Assembly: GCF_001752395.1 (NCBI RefSeq)
Contig: NZ_MKEK01000001.1
Span: forward strand, 2,567,856 to 2,631,855
Direction: 5' to 3'
Length of the DNA: 64,000 nt
Origin: Rheinheimera salexigens
GTDB taxonomy: Bacteria; Pseudomonadota; Gammaproteobacteria; Enterobacterales; Alteromonadaceae
Within the stretch, counting starts at the first letter, position 1; each line of letters starts with the position of its first letter. Under the pieces are notes generated by a model, which saw only the letters and a list, made by a program, of their open reading frames with translations, searched no databases and was not told the origin of the DNA. Below, piece by piece: positions 1 to 8,460 of this stretch. The position numbers and the translations under genes are program-made.

Positions 1-340
1 GGTGCTGATAATAAAGTTCTGAGAGCTGTAACCGGCCTTTACCACTTTTAGTTAATGCCGACCCCGCATCAGTATTAGCCTCGGGTAAATTACTGGCTAT
101 GCCTTGTGGTTTAACCGTACTTGCCGCTTCGACATGAATAAGCCATCCGCCGCTCAACTGCTGTTTAGTTAACACAAGATCAGCCGATGCCGCTGTTTCG
201 CTAGCAATATTTTGCTGGTTTGTTTGTTGATGCGTAAGCACAACCCCACCGCCAAGTTCCCAGTCTGTAGCTAGTGCTCGTCCAGAAACAGCTGAGACCG
301 CTAAGCCAGCTAGGCTTACAAAAAGTAGTTTTTTAATCAT
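1..340 (-). CDS. Outer-membrane porin, N-terminal part (cut by window edge)
   Basis: An open frame of 113 codons starts at ATG 340-338 and runs off the left edge, so only the N-terminus is visible. It begins with a signal peptide (MIKKLLFVSLAGLAVSAVSG, cleavage probably after RALA), then a mature start TDWELGGGVV typical of a first outer-membrane strand. Further on, GGWLIHVEAAST and GRLQLSELYYQH resemble carbohydrate-selective (OprB-like) porins. A weak GAGA lies 5 bases before the ATG. The family assignment rests on these short motifs only; it could be another beta-barrel protein. No link to the neighbouring island is visible. Confidence 0.5.
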   Translation of the reverse strand, partial: MIKKLLFVSLAGLAVSAVSGRALATDWELGGGVVLTHQQTNQQNIASETAASADLVLTKQQLSGGWLIHVEAASTVKPQGIASNLPEANTDAGSALTKSGKGRLQLSELYYQH

Positions 341-557
341 TTATGTCTCAAAGGGGATAAATCAAGATAGGGGTATGGCGGTATTAGCACTGCGTTGCCG
401 GGATTATATCTGATTGATTAACAACAGCGCTATAAATTTTGCATGGCAAGGATATATTTTATCAATGACTTAGCAGGAATGACTTAGTGAACACTCAGGG
501 GAAGGCCTAATACGTTAGACCTACCCCATGAGTAAAGTAGCAGAATAAAAGCAGTTA

Positions 558-1172
558 TTAAAACGGGTTGACGCTGTATCCTTGATTCGCTAGTACAGCA
601 TGGGCAGTTAAAGCTGATAATGCCATGTCAACACCTGGCAATAAATCATCGGCAGTAATGCCATAATAGGCGGCTGTTTGTCCGCAGACATAAAACTTAA
701 CACCTTGTTTAACCAGTTCAGCTATTAAGTCTTTATTGGCATTGCTCTGCTTTTTATTGCTCGACTTATTGCTCGAGCCTGCATTTAACTGCTGATAAAA
801 GCTATCTTTAGTCATGTCGCTAGCGGCTTTACCATGTACAACCATTGCCAGCGAAATATCTTCAAGTTTAACGCCGGCAGCGACATGCATATTAATAAAG
901 CGCGCTAAAGTCTCAATGCTACGATTTACTTCATCCGGTTTAGCCGCACTACCTAAATCAAACGCCACTTTAAACTTCATATCTGCGGGTATGATTAAAC
1001 TGCTATTTACCTCGGCAATTTTGCCGTAGTTTTTAATAACCGGCCCTGCTTTAAAGGCTTCGCTACCCGCGCTAGCGATAAAAGATGAACAAAGCATAAA
1101 ACCAATCAAGGTGGTATAAGTTGCGCGCTTAGCTATTACAGATAAATTGGCTTTGGTATTCATTTTCATCAT
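558..1172 (-). CDS. Periplasmic DsrE/DsrF-like protein
   Basis: This 204-residue protein has an N-terminal signal peptide (hydrophobic residues about 18-35, ending SSFIASA) and a DsrE-like alpha/beta domain. The typical pieces are KFKVAFDLG near residue 66, LAMVVHGKA near 108 and KFYVCGQTAAYYGI near 160, with a single conserved Cys in VCGQT. DsrE-family proteins move sulfur or act in small-molecule redox; the exported single-Cys branch has no firm role. The start is the first of two adjacent ATG codons, after TTAGGAAC. It is monocistronic and ends about 200 bp before the divergent-looking porin leader. The lysine/asparagine/serine-rich stretch near residue 130 is a likely surface loop. Confidence 0.75.
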   Translation of the reverse strand: MMKMNTKANLSVIAKRATYTTLIGFMLCSSFIASAGSEAFKAGPVIKNYGKIAEVNSSLIIPADMKFKVAFDLGSAAKPDEVNRSIETLARFINMHVAAGVKLEDISLAMVVHGKAASDMTKDSFYQQLNAGSSNKSSNKKQSNANKDLIAELVKQGVKFYVCGQTAAYYGITADDLLPGVDMALSALTAHAVLANQGYSVNPF

Positions 1173-1228
1173 GTTCCTAAATTATTATTTATCTAAATTA
1201 AGTATAAGCAAATTTTATACGCTTAAAA

Positions 1229-2593
1229 TTAAAGCTCATCTTCCAGCACTTTACCGTCTTGTTTATAAATGACGCCATTTTTCATAACTAAATTAACATC
1301 AGACAACCGATTAATATAGCGCAACACATCACCTTTTACGGCAATGATATCGGCATATTTACCTTTGCTGACGGTACCAACCTTATCCGATACACCCATC
1401 ATCACTGCAGGCCAGTATGTTGCTGCGCGAATGGTATCCATTGCCGAAATACCCATTACGTCAACCCACACTGCCAACTCATTCCAAGTGCTTTGGCAAT
1501 GAAACTTTGTTGGAATGCCGCTATCGGTTCCTACCAAAAAAACTACGCCGGTATCTCGCAGCTGAGCAATTTTATTTTTTAAAGTGGGTTTTCTTAGGGG
1601 AGTTAATTGCATATAGCCAAGTTTACCAGGCTCCGCCAGCGACTGTTTTATATCTGCAATAGTGTCTGGTTTTAAACCTCGCTGCCAGCAATTGGCATCC
1701 AAATGTTCGGGGTTATTAACCATTGCTTCGTAATTCCACAAACCTTCTACTGTTGGCGTCCAGAACAGCGGGCCTCCGGCAACACGCCCAGTTGCAGTGC
1801 GCTCTTTTAATAGGTTAAGTATATCTTCAGGAAAGCCCGGTGCCGTTGTCAGCCCGGTGTGTTCAAAATTATCAACGCCTATCGCTAAGCCGCGACGCAC
1901 TTCATCTGGTCGATGGGCGTGCGCTACCACTTTTAAACCATGTTTATGCGCCTGATCGACTATAGCCTGCGCTTCTTGTAAGCTCATTTTGTCTTGATCA
2001 ATTAGCTTAACAATATCGACTCCCGCTTTGGCCAACTTATCCACTTTTTGCTGGGCGTCTTTTACACTGGTAATGCTCCAGCGAAAGGCCTCCGTGCCAG
2101 GATATGCTTCGTGTTGTAAAAATGGCCCAGAAATAAACAGTCGCGGCCCTGGAATTTCACCTGACTCAATTCGCTGTTTTATATTAACTGAATCTTGCAG
2201 CGGCGCGCCCAAATCACGTGCGCTAGTAATACCTGCCAGCAATAACTGTAAGGCGCTGGCCGGCATAATCTCATCAGATAAACGGTTAATGTAGGCTTTA
2301 TCCCAATGCACATAGTCGGCATGGCCGTTCAACATCAGGTGAGCATGGTTTTCCCATAAGCCAGGTAATACATCCATGCCCTCAGTCGATACCACTTTAT
2401 AATCAGTTGGCACTGGCAGAGTGGCTACGGTGCCAACCTGTTCGATAACACCATTTTTTATCAAGATAACGCTGTTAGCCAAGGGTTGATGGCCATAGCC
2501 ATCAATGAGTCGGCCACCCACCAGCGCGGTGTTTTCTGCACTTACTGTGCAGGCAAATGTCAGTAAGCTTAACGTGAATACTAGCGCCTTCAT
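1229..2593 (-). CDS. Exported amidohydrolase (imidazolonepropionase-like)
   Basis: A 454-residue metal-dependent hydrolase of the amidohydrolase superfamily. A signal peptide (MKALVFTLSLLTFACTVSA) places it in the periplasm. Metal-site motifs appear in order: HAH at residues 83-85 (WENHAHLM), VKLIDQ near 197, VVAHAHRP near 225, NFEHTG near 245 and VGTDSG near 355. Superfamily members hydrolyse cyclic amides, lactams, peptides or organophosphates; the substrate cannot be read from the sequence. It sits at the left edge of the catabolic island and might act first on an imported cyclic compound, but it has no FNR-type box upstream, so its membership in the island is an inference. Confidence 0.8.
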   Translation of the reverse strand: MKALVFTLSLLTFACTVSAENTALVGGRLIDGYGHQPLANSVILIKNGVIEQVGTVATLPVPTDYKVVSTEGMDVLPGLWENHAHLMLNGHADYVHWDKAYINRLSDEIMPASALQLLLAGITSARDLGAPLQDSVNIKQRIESGEIPGPRLFISGPFLQHEAYPGTEAFRWSITSVKDAQQKVDKLAKAGVDIVKLIDQDKMSLQEAQAIVDQAHKHGLKVVAHAHRPDEVRRGLAIGVDNFEHTGLTTAPGFPEDILNLLKERTATGRVAGGPLFWTPTVEGLWNYEAMVNNPEHLDANCWQRGLKPDTIADIKQSLAEPGKLGYMQLTPLRKPTLKNKIAQLRDTGVVFLVGTDSGIPTKFHCQSTWNELAVWVDVMGISAMDTIRAATYWPAVMMGVSDKVGTVSKGKYADIIAVKGDVLRYINRLSDVNLVMKNGVIYKQDGKVLEDEL

Positions 2594-2891
2594 TGGTCAC
2601 CCCTTTTATCGTTTATTATTAGTATTATTTTAAGCAGACTATTACCCTAGTGCTGATTACGCAATTGCACCACTTATTTAGTCTATAAAAGATTTGCTGG
2701 CTAGAACAGATATAAATAGCGCTGAGTTTTCACGAACTATATTGCCATTATATTTTGCTACGAAGGAGCTTGGATCAGCTTGGGGAAGATTAGAACAGAG
2801 AATCAATCTGAGCCACTGCATAGGCTTTTAGAGATGCTTCTACTTAAGCTTTTAAATAACAGTAGCCAGATTTTTCTTTCTCGCTGGTTAA

Positions 2892-3623
2892 CTAGCTATG
2901 CTCTAACACATTGGAATAACTATAACGGCTGGCTGGGTAAAGGCTTTCGGCTATTAATAGTAAGGTATTATCTTTACCAATATAACGACGCACAATTAGC
3001 ATAGCCGCGCTATGCATTGGCACACCTAGCTTGTCGCACAGCTCGTTTGGAATAATCGTAGCTGAGAAGCTTTGCTCTACTCGGCCTATTGGCACTTTTT
3101 TCATCGAGTCGACAAAGCCATATAGCACTTTCTTTTTATTGCTTATATCGGACAGAATACTTTGTTCAAACTTAAATTGGTTAATAACTGAATAGCAGAT
3201 AGGTTTTTTATCATGGCTCTCCAATCTGATGCCGGCCAATTTAATAAACGGTGTTTCAGCGGCGATAGCATAAGTTTCTGCTTGCTCTGCGCTGATGTTT
3301 TTTAGTTCGCAACTTTCAATTTCAAACCGAGTTTGCTCGCCAAAATTAAGCAAGTCTTGCACTGAGTGAATAAACTGATTAATTTTATTCGGTATGCTAT
3401 TGCGTAATACGCGCGAGCCTGAACCTTGCTTGCGATCAACAAGGCCAGCGATTTGTACATAACGTAATGCTTCTCGCGCGGTATAACGGCTAATGCTATG
3501 GGTTTGGCAGAGCTCTTTTTCAGTCGGCAGTAAGTCACCCACTAAATATTGCTGCTGTAAAATAGCCTCAATTATTTGCTCGCCAAGTTCCTTATATTTA
3601 GCTTGTTTTCTAGTTTTAGCCAT
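2892..3623 (-). CDS. GntR/HutC-family transcription regulator
   Basis: A 243-residue regulator. Residues about 8-75 form a GntR winged helix (LLPTEKELCQTHSISRYTAREALRYV follows the family pattern, ending in GLVDRKQGSGSRV). Residues about 95-235 form a UTRA ligand-binding domain (KLAGIRLESHDKKPICYSV, then FSATIIPNELCDKLGVP). It is the last gene of the operon DUF1330 - nitrilase homologue - aldehyde dehydrogenase - gntR: its ATG abuts the stop codon of the dehydrogenase. Such a gene usually represses its own operon until a pathway metabolite binds; that is inference. The ligand is unknown. Confidence 0.85.
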   Translation of the reverse strand: MAKTRKQAKYKELGEQIIEAILQQQYLVGDLLPTEKELCQTHSISRYTAREALRYVQIAGLVDRKQGSGSRVLRNSIPNKINQFIHSVQDLLNFGEQTRFEIESCELKNISAEQAETYAIAAETPFIKLAGIRLESHDKKPICYSVINQFKFEQSILSDISNKKKVLYGFVDSMKKVPIGRVEQSFSATIIPNELCDKLGVPMHSAAMLIVRRYIGKDNTLLLIAESLYPASRYSYSNVLEHS

Positions 3624-5021
3624 TTAAAACCACCAAGGCGATTTAACCCCTGTATTTGTTAATAACGCTTTCTTGCGGATAAAGCGACGGATAGACTCAT
3701 CGCCCATTCTTGAACCGCCAAGTCCAGACAAGCCGAAAGATTGCTTTTCAGCTTCATGCACAAAGCCTGTTAATGCAGCATCATTAATACTTACACCACC
3801 GACAACTAACTGGCTAGCGATAGCATGCGCCTTGGCAATATCTTGTGAAAATACGGCTCCAGAAAGTCCATATTTTGAATTATTGGCTAACGTAACGGCT
3901 TCTTGCTCTGAAGTAAACTCTTCAATAACCAACACAGGTGCAAAAGTTTCTTCTGTGCCAATTAACATATCTGGCGTGATGTTATCAATAACCGTTGGCT
4001 GACAGTAAGCACCGCCGCCTAAGTTAACCACTTCGCCGCCACATAAAAAACGGGCATTTTTTTGTTTAGCGTCATTAAATTGCTGCTCTATAACGGCAAT
4101 TTGTTTATCCGAAATTACCGGCCCTACTTCGCCAGTGGTAATGGTTGGGTAGTTATGGCGTAACTTACTCACTTTCTCCACTAACAGCTGCTTAAACTCT
4201 TTAGCGACACGGCTATCCACATATACTCTTTCTATGCTCATACACGACTGACCGGCATTCACCATACTGCCCCAGCAAATGGCACTACTGGCGTTATCTA
4301 AGTCAGCATCGGCACAAACAATAGCAGCATCTTTACCGCCTAACTCTAAAAAGGCCGGGATAAATAATTTTGCGCACAACTCGCCCACTCGGCGCCCTGT
4401 GGCAACGCTACCGGTGAAGCACAAAATATCCACATTGCTGGTAACCGCTTGGCCAGTTTCAACGCCACCTGTCACCACAGCTAATACATTTTGTAGTTGT
4501 GGCACTTTTGCTAATACATTGGCTAGCACCTTAACAAAACGCGAGGTGACTTCACTGGGTTTAATTAATATTGCACAACCGGCTAATAACGCAGGAATAG
4601 CATCAACAAAAGATAATAGTAAGGGAAAGTTCCAAGGGCTCACTACACCCACTAACTGAAAAGGATAATACTGTTGCTGAATTTCTAAAAATGGAATACT
4701 TGCCGCTCTAGCTGGGGCGACACCTAACAGCTTAGGCGCATTTTTACACCAGCGATTTATGGTTTGTACTAGCGCATCAACCTCAATTTCAGACTCAGAC
4801 CAGCGCCCAGTATCTGCAGCCACGGCTTGAACTAACTCAGGCTTGGCTTTAGCTATTTCTGCGGCAAATAACTGTAATTGTGCAATGCGCAGCTCCAGCC
4901 CAGATTGCCACCAATCAGCTTGGTGTTGGCGTAAATTAGCCGCTATGTCTTTAACTTGGTCTGCTGAAAACTCAATAAGATCATAATCGTATTCGCCGGT
5001 TCTTGGGTTTCTGATCTGCAT
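3624..5021 (-). CDS. Aldehyde dehydrogenase (coniferyl-aldehyde-dehydrogenase type)
   Basis: An NAD(P)-dependent aldehyde dehydrogenase of 465 residues. Motifs: VSPWNFPLLL (coenzyme pocket), KPSE, FTGSVATGRRV, catalytic base LELGGKD, nucleophile region NAGQSCMS and the late ETFAPVLV. The length fits the shorter ALDH branch that includes coniferyl aldehyde dehydrogenase. I start it at ATG 5021 (MQIRNPRTGEY), because AAAAGGGGAAATAACC precedes that codon and the upstream gene stops only 2 bases earlier; an in-frame ATG eight codons upstream lacks a ribosome site of its own. It probably oxidises a pathway aldehyde to a carboxylate, the aldehyde being unknown. Confidence 0.88.
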   Translation of the reverse strand: MQIRNPRTGEYDYDLIEFSADQVKDIAANLRQHQADWWQSGLELRIAQLQLFAAEIAKAKPELVQAVAADTGRWSESEIEVDALVQTINRWCKNAPKLLGVAPARAASIPFLEIQQQYYPFQLVGVVSPWNFPLLLSFVDAIPALLAGCAILIKPSEVTSRFVKVLANVLAKVPQLQNVLAVVTGGVETGQAVTSNVDILCFTGSVATGRRVGELCAKLFIPAFLELGGKDAAIVCADADLDNASSAICWGSMVNAGQSCMSIERVYVDSRVAKEFKQLLVEKVSKLRHNYPTITTGEVGPVISDKQIAVIEQQFNDAKQKNARFLCGGEVVNLGGGAYCQPTVIDNITPDMLIGTEETFAPVLVIEEFTSEQEAVTLANNSKYGLSGAVFSQDIAKAHAIASQLVVGGVSINDAALTGFVHEAEKQSFGLSGLGGSRMGDESIRRFIRKKALLTNTGVKSPWWF

Positions 5022-5023
5022 GG

Positions 5024-6118
5024 TTATTTCCCCTTTTCTAAACAAGAAGTATCTGAGTGAGAAGTATCTGAATGGAAAATACCTTTGGCAATTAAGTCGT
5101 CAATGACATTAACTTGAGTATCTATAAAATGCTGGCGATTTATCGGCTTTTGATCATTAAGTTGCGGCAACATATTGTTTGCCGGATAAACGGTTTGCTG
5201 ATACGTCGGTGCAAACAATTCATTGCGTTGACGGGCCAGTAAATTAGTCATAGCGGGCTTTAAGCGCAAAGCACGTAAGCTAGAAATATTAAGCTCAGCA
5301 TAGGCAACCATGGTTTCACCAATAGTAGACTCCGCTAACACCCGGCCTTTAGTATCAATAATTTTTGACATACCATCGGCTGAGTTAACCGGTAAGCTAA
5401 TATCGGCTATACCGGCAGAGTTAGCTGACACCACATAAGCCATGTTTTCAATGGCACGCGCCCGTTTGGCAATATCTTTTGGCGATAAACCAGGCGAAGC
5501 AATTTCTGAGGTATTATGCATAAACACTTCAGCACCCTGCATGGCTAAACAGCGAGCAATTTCCGGGTATAAAATTTCTTCTGATGCGATAGCGGCTAAA
5601 TTACCTATTTCGGTTTTAGCCACTGGGAATACGGCTTCATAACCATAAATATCTAAATACGGTTGCCACACATCATGCGGCGTAGGCGAAAACATGGAAA
5701 TAAGTCGGCGATAGCGCAGTACCGTATTACCTGCAGGTGACATTATAAAACAGGTTTGGAAATACAACTCAGGAAAGTTAGGATCGGCTTCGTACGCATT
5801 ACCCGATAAATAAATCTTATTATCCTGAGCAATTTTAGCTAACCGATTATACTCTTCACCGTCTATATCCAGTACAGCTTTGGCTTTCCATTCTGCGATT
5901 GATTCGCCCATTGGAAAGCCAGTTAAAAAATACTCAGGCAATACAACTAACCGAACCGCTTCGCCAGAAAAGGTTTTAATAAAGCCTAAGCTAGATTTTA
6001 CTTGCTTAGCAACATGATCAATATTATTGAAAATTTGCTGGCGTGCTGCCGGTATATCCAAACTGTTTACTGATCTGCATTGTACCTGCAGGGCTAATGC
6101 GCTATACGCCAAATCCAT
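5024..6118 (-). CDS. Nitrilase-superfamily homologue with altered catalytic triad
   Basis: A 364-residue carbon-nitrogen hydrolase-fold protein. The Glu of the triad is present (LVVLPEYFLTGFP). The usual Lys site reads LRYRRL, so Arg replaces Lys. The nucleophile site, normally a Cys ahead of an aromatic/acidic pair and then PE, reads AIASEEILYPE, so Ser replaces Cys. The rest of the domain is intact (AEVFMHNTSE, RARAIENMAYVVSANSAG). It may be a Ser variant, a non-hydrolytic binding protein or a dead enzyme. AGGAG precedes the ATG. It sits 2 bp from both neighbours in the operon, pointing to a coordinated role with the aldehyde dehydrogenase. The fold assignment is firm, the activity is not. 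Confidence 0.8.
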   Translation of the reverse strand: MDLAYSALALQVQCRSVNSLDIPAARQQIFNNIDHVAKQVKSSLGFIKTFSGEAVRLVVLPEYFLTGFPMGESIAEWKAKAVLDIDGEEYNRLAKIAQDNKIYLSGNAYEADPNFPELYFQTCFIMSPAGNTVLRYRRLISMFSPTPHDVWQPYLDIYGYEAVFPVAKTEIGNLAAIASEEILYPEIARCLAMQGAEVFMHNTSEIASPGLSPKDIAKRARAIENMAYVVSANSAGIADISLPVNSADGMSKIIDTKGRVLAESTIGETMVAYAELNISSLRALRLKPAMTNLLARQRNELFAPTYQQTVYPANNMLPQLNDQKPINRQHFIDTQVNVIDDLIAKGIFHSDTSHSDTSCLEKGK

Positions 6119-6120
6119 AA

Positions 6121-6414
6121 TTAAGCTCCTAAACTATGCAGTAACATGACATGAAATTTTCCGCTGCCATGTCTTAACTGTTTTGCTGCTGAATACTCGT
6201 CTGACTGCCAGAACTTTTGCGCGGCAGCCTCATCGGGCCAAGTTGAAAGCACTACACTACCCGGTTTGTGCTTTCCTTCTAGCAATACATGGTTACTTTC
6301 CATCACCACGTATTGGCCTCCATATTTTTGCACTAATTGTGGTACCACTGCGGTATAACGCTTAAATGCTGCCATATCTTCAATCGTGGCCTGAATAAGT
6401 AAATATGCCGCCAT
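6121..6414 (-). CDS. DUF1330 small alpha-beta barrel protein
   Basis: A 97-residue protein of the DUF1330 type, a dimeric ferredoxin-like barrel: YLLIQATIED, a middle strand GGQYVVMESNHVLLEG, then VVLSTWPDEAAAQKFWQSDEY. The biochemical function of the family is unsettled; members often sit in catabolic operons, as here. Its ATG overlaps the stop codon of the truncated acyl-CoA dehydrogenase remnant (TAATG), so its translation was and may still be coupled to that reading frame. It is followed after 2 bp by the nitrilase homologue. Promoter control is probably from the FNR-type box at 6566. Confidence 0.8.
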   Translation of the reverse strand: MAAYLLIQATIEDMAAFKRYTAVVPQLVQKYGGQYVVMESNHVLLEGKHKPGSVVLSTWPDEAAAQKFWQSDEYSAAKQLRHGSGKFHVMLLHSLGA

Positions 6415-6506
6415 TAATAAAACTCCCGAGCCGTATCTCTAATCACACGTTGCTTTTCGGCCAACTGTTTATCGAGGAATAAAATATCTACAGCTGAGTT
6501 AGCCAC
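6414..6506 (-). pseudogene. Acyl-CoA dehydrogenase N-terminal remnant
   Basis: Reading from GTG 6506 to TAA 6416-6414 gives 30 residues. The segment DILFLDKQLAEKQRVIRDT, followed by AREFY, closely resembles the N-terminus of glutaryl-CoA-dehydrogenase-type acyl-CoA dehydrogenases (D..LLD.QL.EEER..RDTAR.F). The body of the enzyme is missing: the frame ends in a stop overlapping the DUF1330 start. AAAAGG lies 8 bases before the GTG, and the regulatory box at 6566 is centred 66 bp upstream, the usual distance in this island. The start region is therefore intact, and only the body was deleted. It may now act as a leader peptide coupling translation to DUF1330. Confidence 0.5.
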
Positions 6507-6565
6507 AAAGTTAACCTTTTCATGCTAATTTCACTCAATACTAGATGAAGCTAAGTTTAGATTGG

Positions 6566-6579
6566 CTGATATTTGTCAA
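6566..6579. promoter_or_regulatory. FNR-type box, nitrilase/ALDH operon
   Basis: CTGATATTTGTCAA, one mismatch from TTGA-N6-TCAA. It is centred 66 bp before the GTG of the remnant reading frame on the minus strand. A TAGTAT hexamer (minus strand, 6543-6538) is centred 32 bp downstream, as expected for class II activation. Confidence 0.6.
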
Positions 6580-6836
6580 TTCAGAACCATTTGCCATTCA
6601 GCACTCTCGTTTATAACGACAGTATTTACTAAAGCAACATTTAATACCGCAGCGCACTTGCAACAGCATCTCCTTAGCCGCGATAGTTCATTCCCCGCCA
6701 CTACTCTACAAGCAGTCTACAAGCTGCTCTACACATTACATCGCAAATAAAACGTTATTACTAACAGACCTGCTGTTGAGTTAATTGCGTGGGTTGAGTT
6801 GATTCAAAAATAATGCAGCTGCTGAAATGCGGCTGT

Positions 6837-6850
6837 TTGAGATTTATCAA
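6837..6850. promoter_or_regulatory. FNR-type box before the 6910 operon
   Basis: TTGAGATTTATCAA, an exact TTGA-N6-TCAA palindrome centred 66 bp before the ATG at 6910. A TAGCAT hexamer at 6872-6877 lies at the class II -10 distance. Confidence 0.6.
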
Positions 6851-6909
6851 TGGTAAATTTCGCCAGCGGTTTAGCATCAAGGCTAAGATTAATAACAAGG
6901 TAAATTATT

Positions 6910-7419
6910 ATGCAACTTAAAGATAGAATGCCCGTCTTGTATCGTCACTTAGGAGTATGGGATGGATATTATCGTTATTTCGATAAAGATGGTGTAAAAA
7001 TCGACGAGCACAAATCACGGTTACTATGTCGTTTTCCTACTGAGCACACTTATCATCAAACTAACTTTTATTTTTGGCAAGATGGTAAAAAAGAAACCCG
7101 CGACTTTCCCACCAGAATTGAAAATAACAGAATTATTTTTTACACCGAAGTTAGCGGTTGGGCAGCCGAAGTACCGTTAGATGAGTTTAACAGAACCGTT
7201 ATGCTATATTGGGTTAGAACCAATGAAGAAAACTTGCATTTATATGAAATGATTCAAATTTCTGACTGCGGTAAATATCGCACACGGGTATGGCAATGGT
7301 TTAAAGATGGTCGTTTATTGCAGCGTACCTTAATAGATGAAGAGTTTGTCACTACCGACTGGCAATCTTATGAAAATTTACAGCCAGAATATGCTGATAT
7401 CGCACAGCTGGCAGATTAA
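6910..7419 (+). CDS. Uncharacterised 169-residue calycin-like protein
   Basis: A soluble protein with no signal peptide. It is rich in Trp, Tyr and charged residues and made of alternating strands (LGVWDGYYRYFDKDG near the start, then NRIIFYTEVSGW, VMLYWVRTNEENLHLYEMIQ, YRTRVWQWFKDGRLLQRTLI). The pattern, with W-D-G-Y near the N-terminus, recalls lipocalin/calycin-type barrels such as DUF3598, but I cannot name a family with confidence. It begins the plus-strand operon with the VOC protein and FAD oxidase, 60 bp after an FNR-type box. A role in binding the hydrophobic pathway substrate would fit; that is a guess. Confidence 0.65.
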   Translation: MQLKDRMPVLYRHLGVWDGYYRYFDKDGVKIDEHKSRLLCRFPTEHTYHQTNFYFWQDGKKETRDFPTRIENNRIIFYTEVSGWAAEVPLDEFNRTVMLYWVRTNEENLHLYEMIQISDCGKYRTRVWQWFKDGRLLQRTLIDEEFVTTDWQSYENLQPEYADIAQLAD

Positions 7420-7481
7420 TTTTCATCCATTTATTTATAAGCATTCATTTATAAAAATGAATTTATAAAAGGTAAGCCATC

Positions 7482-8447
7482 ATGTCATTTAGTGTTAGTC
7501 CATTTTCTGAAGCAATATGTAGTGTTGTTGATTTTGAGCCTTTTAGGCAGTTATTTTGTGATATTGCTGGCTGGAAGCTAATCCATCAAGGCCCAGTAGA
7601 TGATTCTGTTATCAAAGCCTATAAGCTTGCCTCGGAAACCAGTGTCGATGAAATGTTACTGGCTAACCCTAAAACGGATGCCGGCTTTCTACGCCTGTAT
7701 AAATACAATAATGTGCCACAGCAAGTGATGCGTAGTAACGACCAAAGCTGGGATACCGGTGGTATTTTTGATTACAACGTTCGGATAAAGTCTATGGCCG
7801 AACTGTTTCCTCAGCTACAAAGACTTGGCTGGCGTGGTGTTACTCCGCCGGTCAGTTTTAAATTGGGTGAGTCAGACGTTATTGAATGGATTGCCATGAA
7901 TCACCATGTGCGTATTGCTTTTATTGAGCGAGTGGCACCAAAGCTGGTGGGCTGGGAGCAAATAAACCCTGTAAGTCAAATGTTTAACTCTAGCCAAATA
8001 GTAACAGATATTGATAAATCATTAGCCTTTTACTGCGACTTCTTAGGCTTTAAACTGGCGATTAAAGCGGGTAACTTAAATAAAGAAGCCGGTGCGAATC
8101 CATTAGGCATTCCATTAAACCGCTCACATATTGAAGACTATGAACTGGCAATAGTACAACCTGGCGACACTATGATAGGTTCAGTTGAGTTAGTAAAATT
8201 CAACTCGTTACAAGGCCACGACTTTAGCGCCAACAATCAGCCACCAAACTTAGGTATGCAAGGGTTACGCTTTAAAGTCAGTGATGCCCAAGCATTGTCT
8301 GACAAAGCCCAACAGCAACAGGTTACTATTCTAAGCCCGTTGCAACAGGCGTATATCGCCGGTTTAGGTCAGGTAAAACTACTCACCCTGCAATCGCCAG
8401 ATGGCGCTTGGCTAGAGTTTTATCAGCCACTAGATGCAACCATTTAA
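7482..8447 (+). CDS. VOC-family (glyoxalase/dioxygenase fold) protein
   Basis: A 321-residue protein with two VOC modules, about residues 8-150 and 165-318. The second module is clearer: SQIVTDIDKSLAFYCDFLGFKL at about 169-190, then LRFKVSDAQALSDKAQQQ and a terminal SPDGAWLEFYQP carrying the usual metal-ligand Glu. VOC proteins include extradiol dioxygenases, glyoxalases, epimerases and binding proteins. The arrangement of two tandem modules resembles ring-cleavage dioxygenases, but I cannot confirm the metal triad. AAAAGG precedes the ATG. Its last codons overlap the earliest possible start of the FAD oxidase, so the two are probably co-translated. Confidence 0.75.
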   Translation: MSFSVSPFSEAICSVVDFEPFRQLFCDIAGWKLIHQGPVDDSVIKAYKLASETSVDEMLLANPKTDAGFLRLYKYNNVPQQVMRSNDQSWDTGGIFDYNVRIKSMAELFPQLQRLGWRGVTPPVSFKLGESDVIEWIAMNHHVRIAFIERVAPKLVGWEQINPVSQMFNSSQIVTDIDKSLAFYCDFLGFKLAIKAGNLNKEAGANPLGIPLNRSHIEDYELAIVQPGDTMIGSVELVKFNSLQGHDFSANNQPPNLGMQGLRFKVSDAQALSDKAQQQQVTILSPLQQAYIAGLGQVKLLTLQSPDGAWLEFYQPLDATI

Positions 8448-8460
8448 GAGTAAAACACTT

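Noticed and set aside
2594..2891. Search for a box or gene between the amidohydrolase and gntR
   Set aside because: Nothing convincing was found; a 74-codon plus-strand frame overlaps the gntR end and has no ribosome site.
6562..6750. Plus-strand 62-codon frame between the two FNR-type boxes
   Set aside because: No ribosome site, overlaps a regulatory box, and its residues look random.
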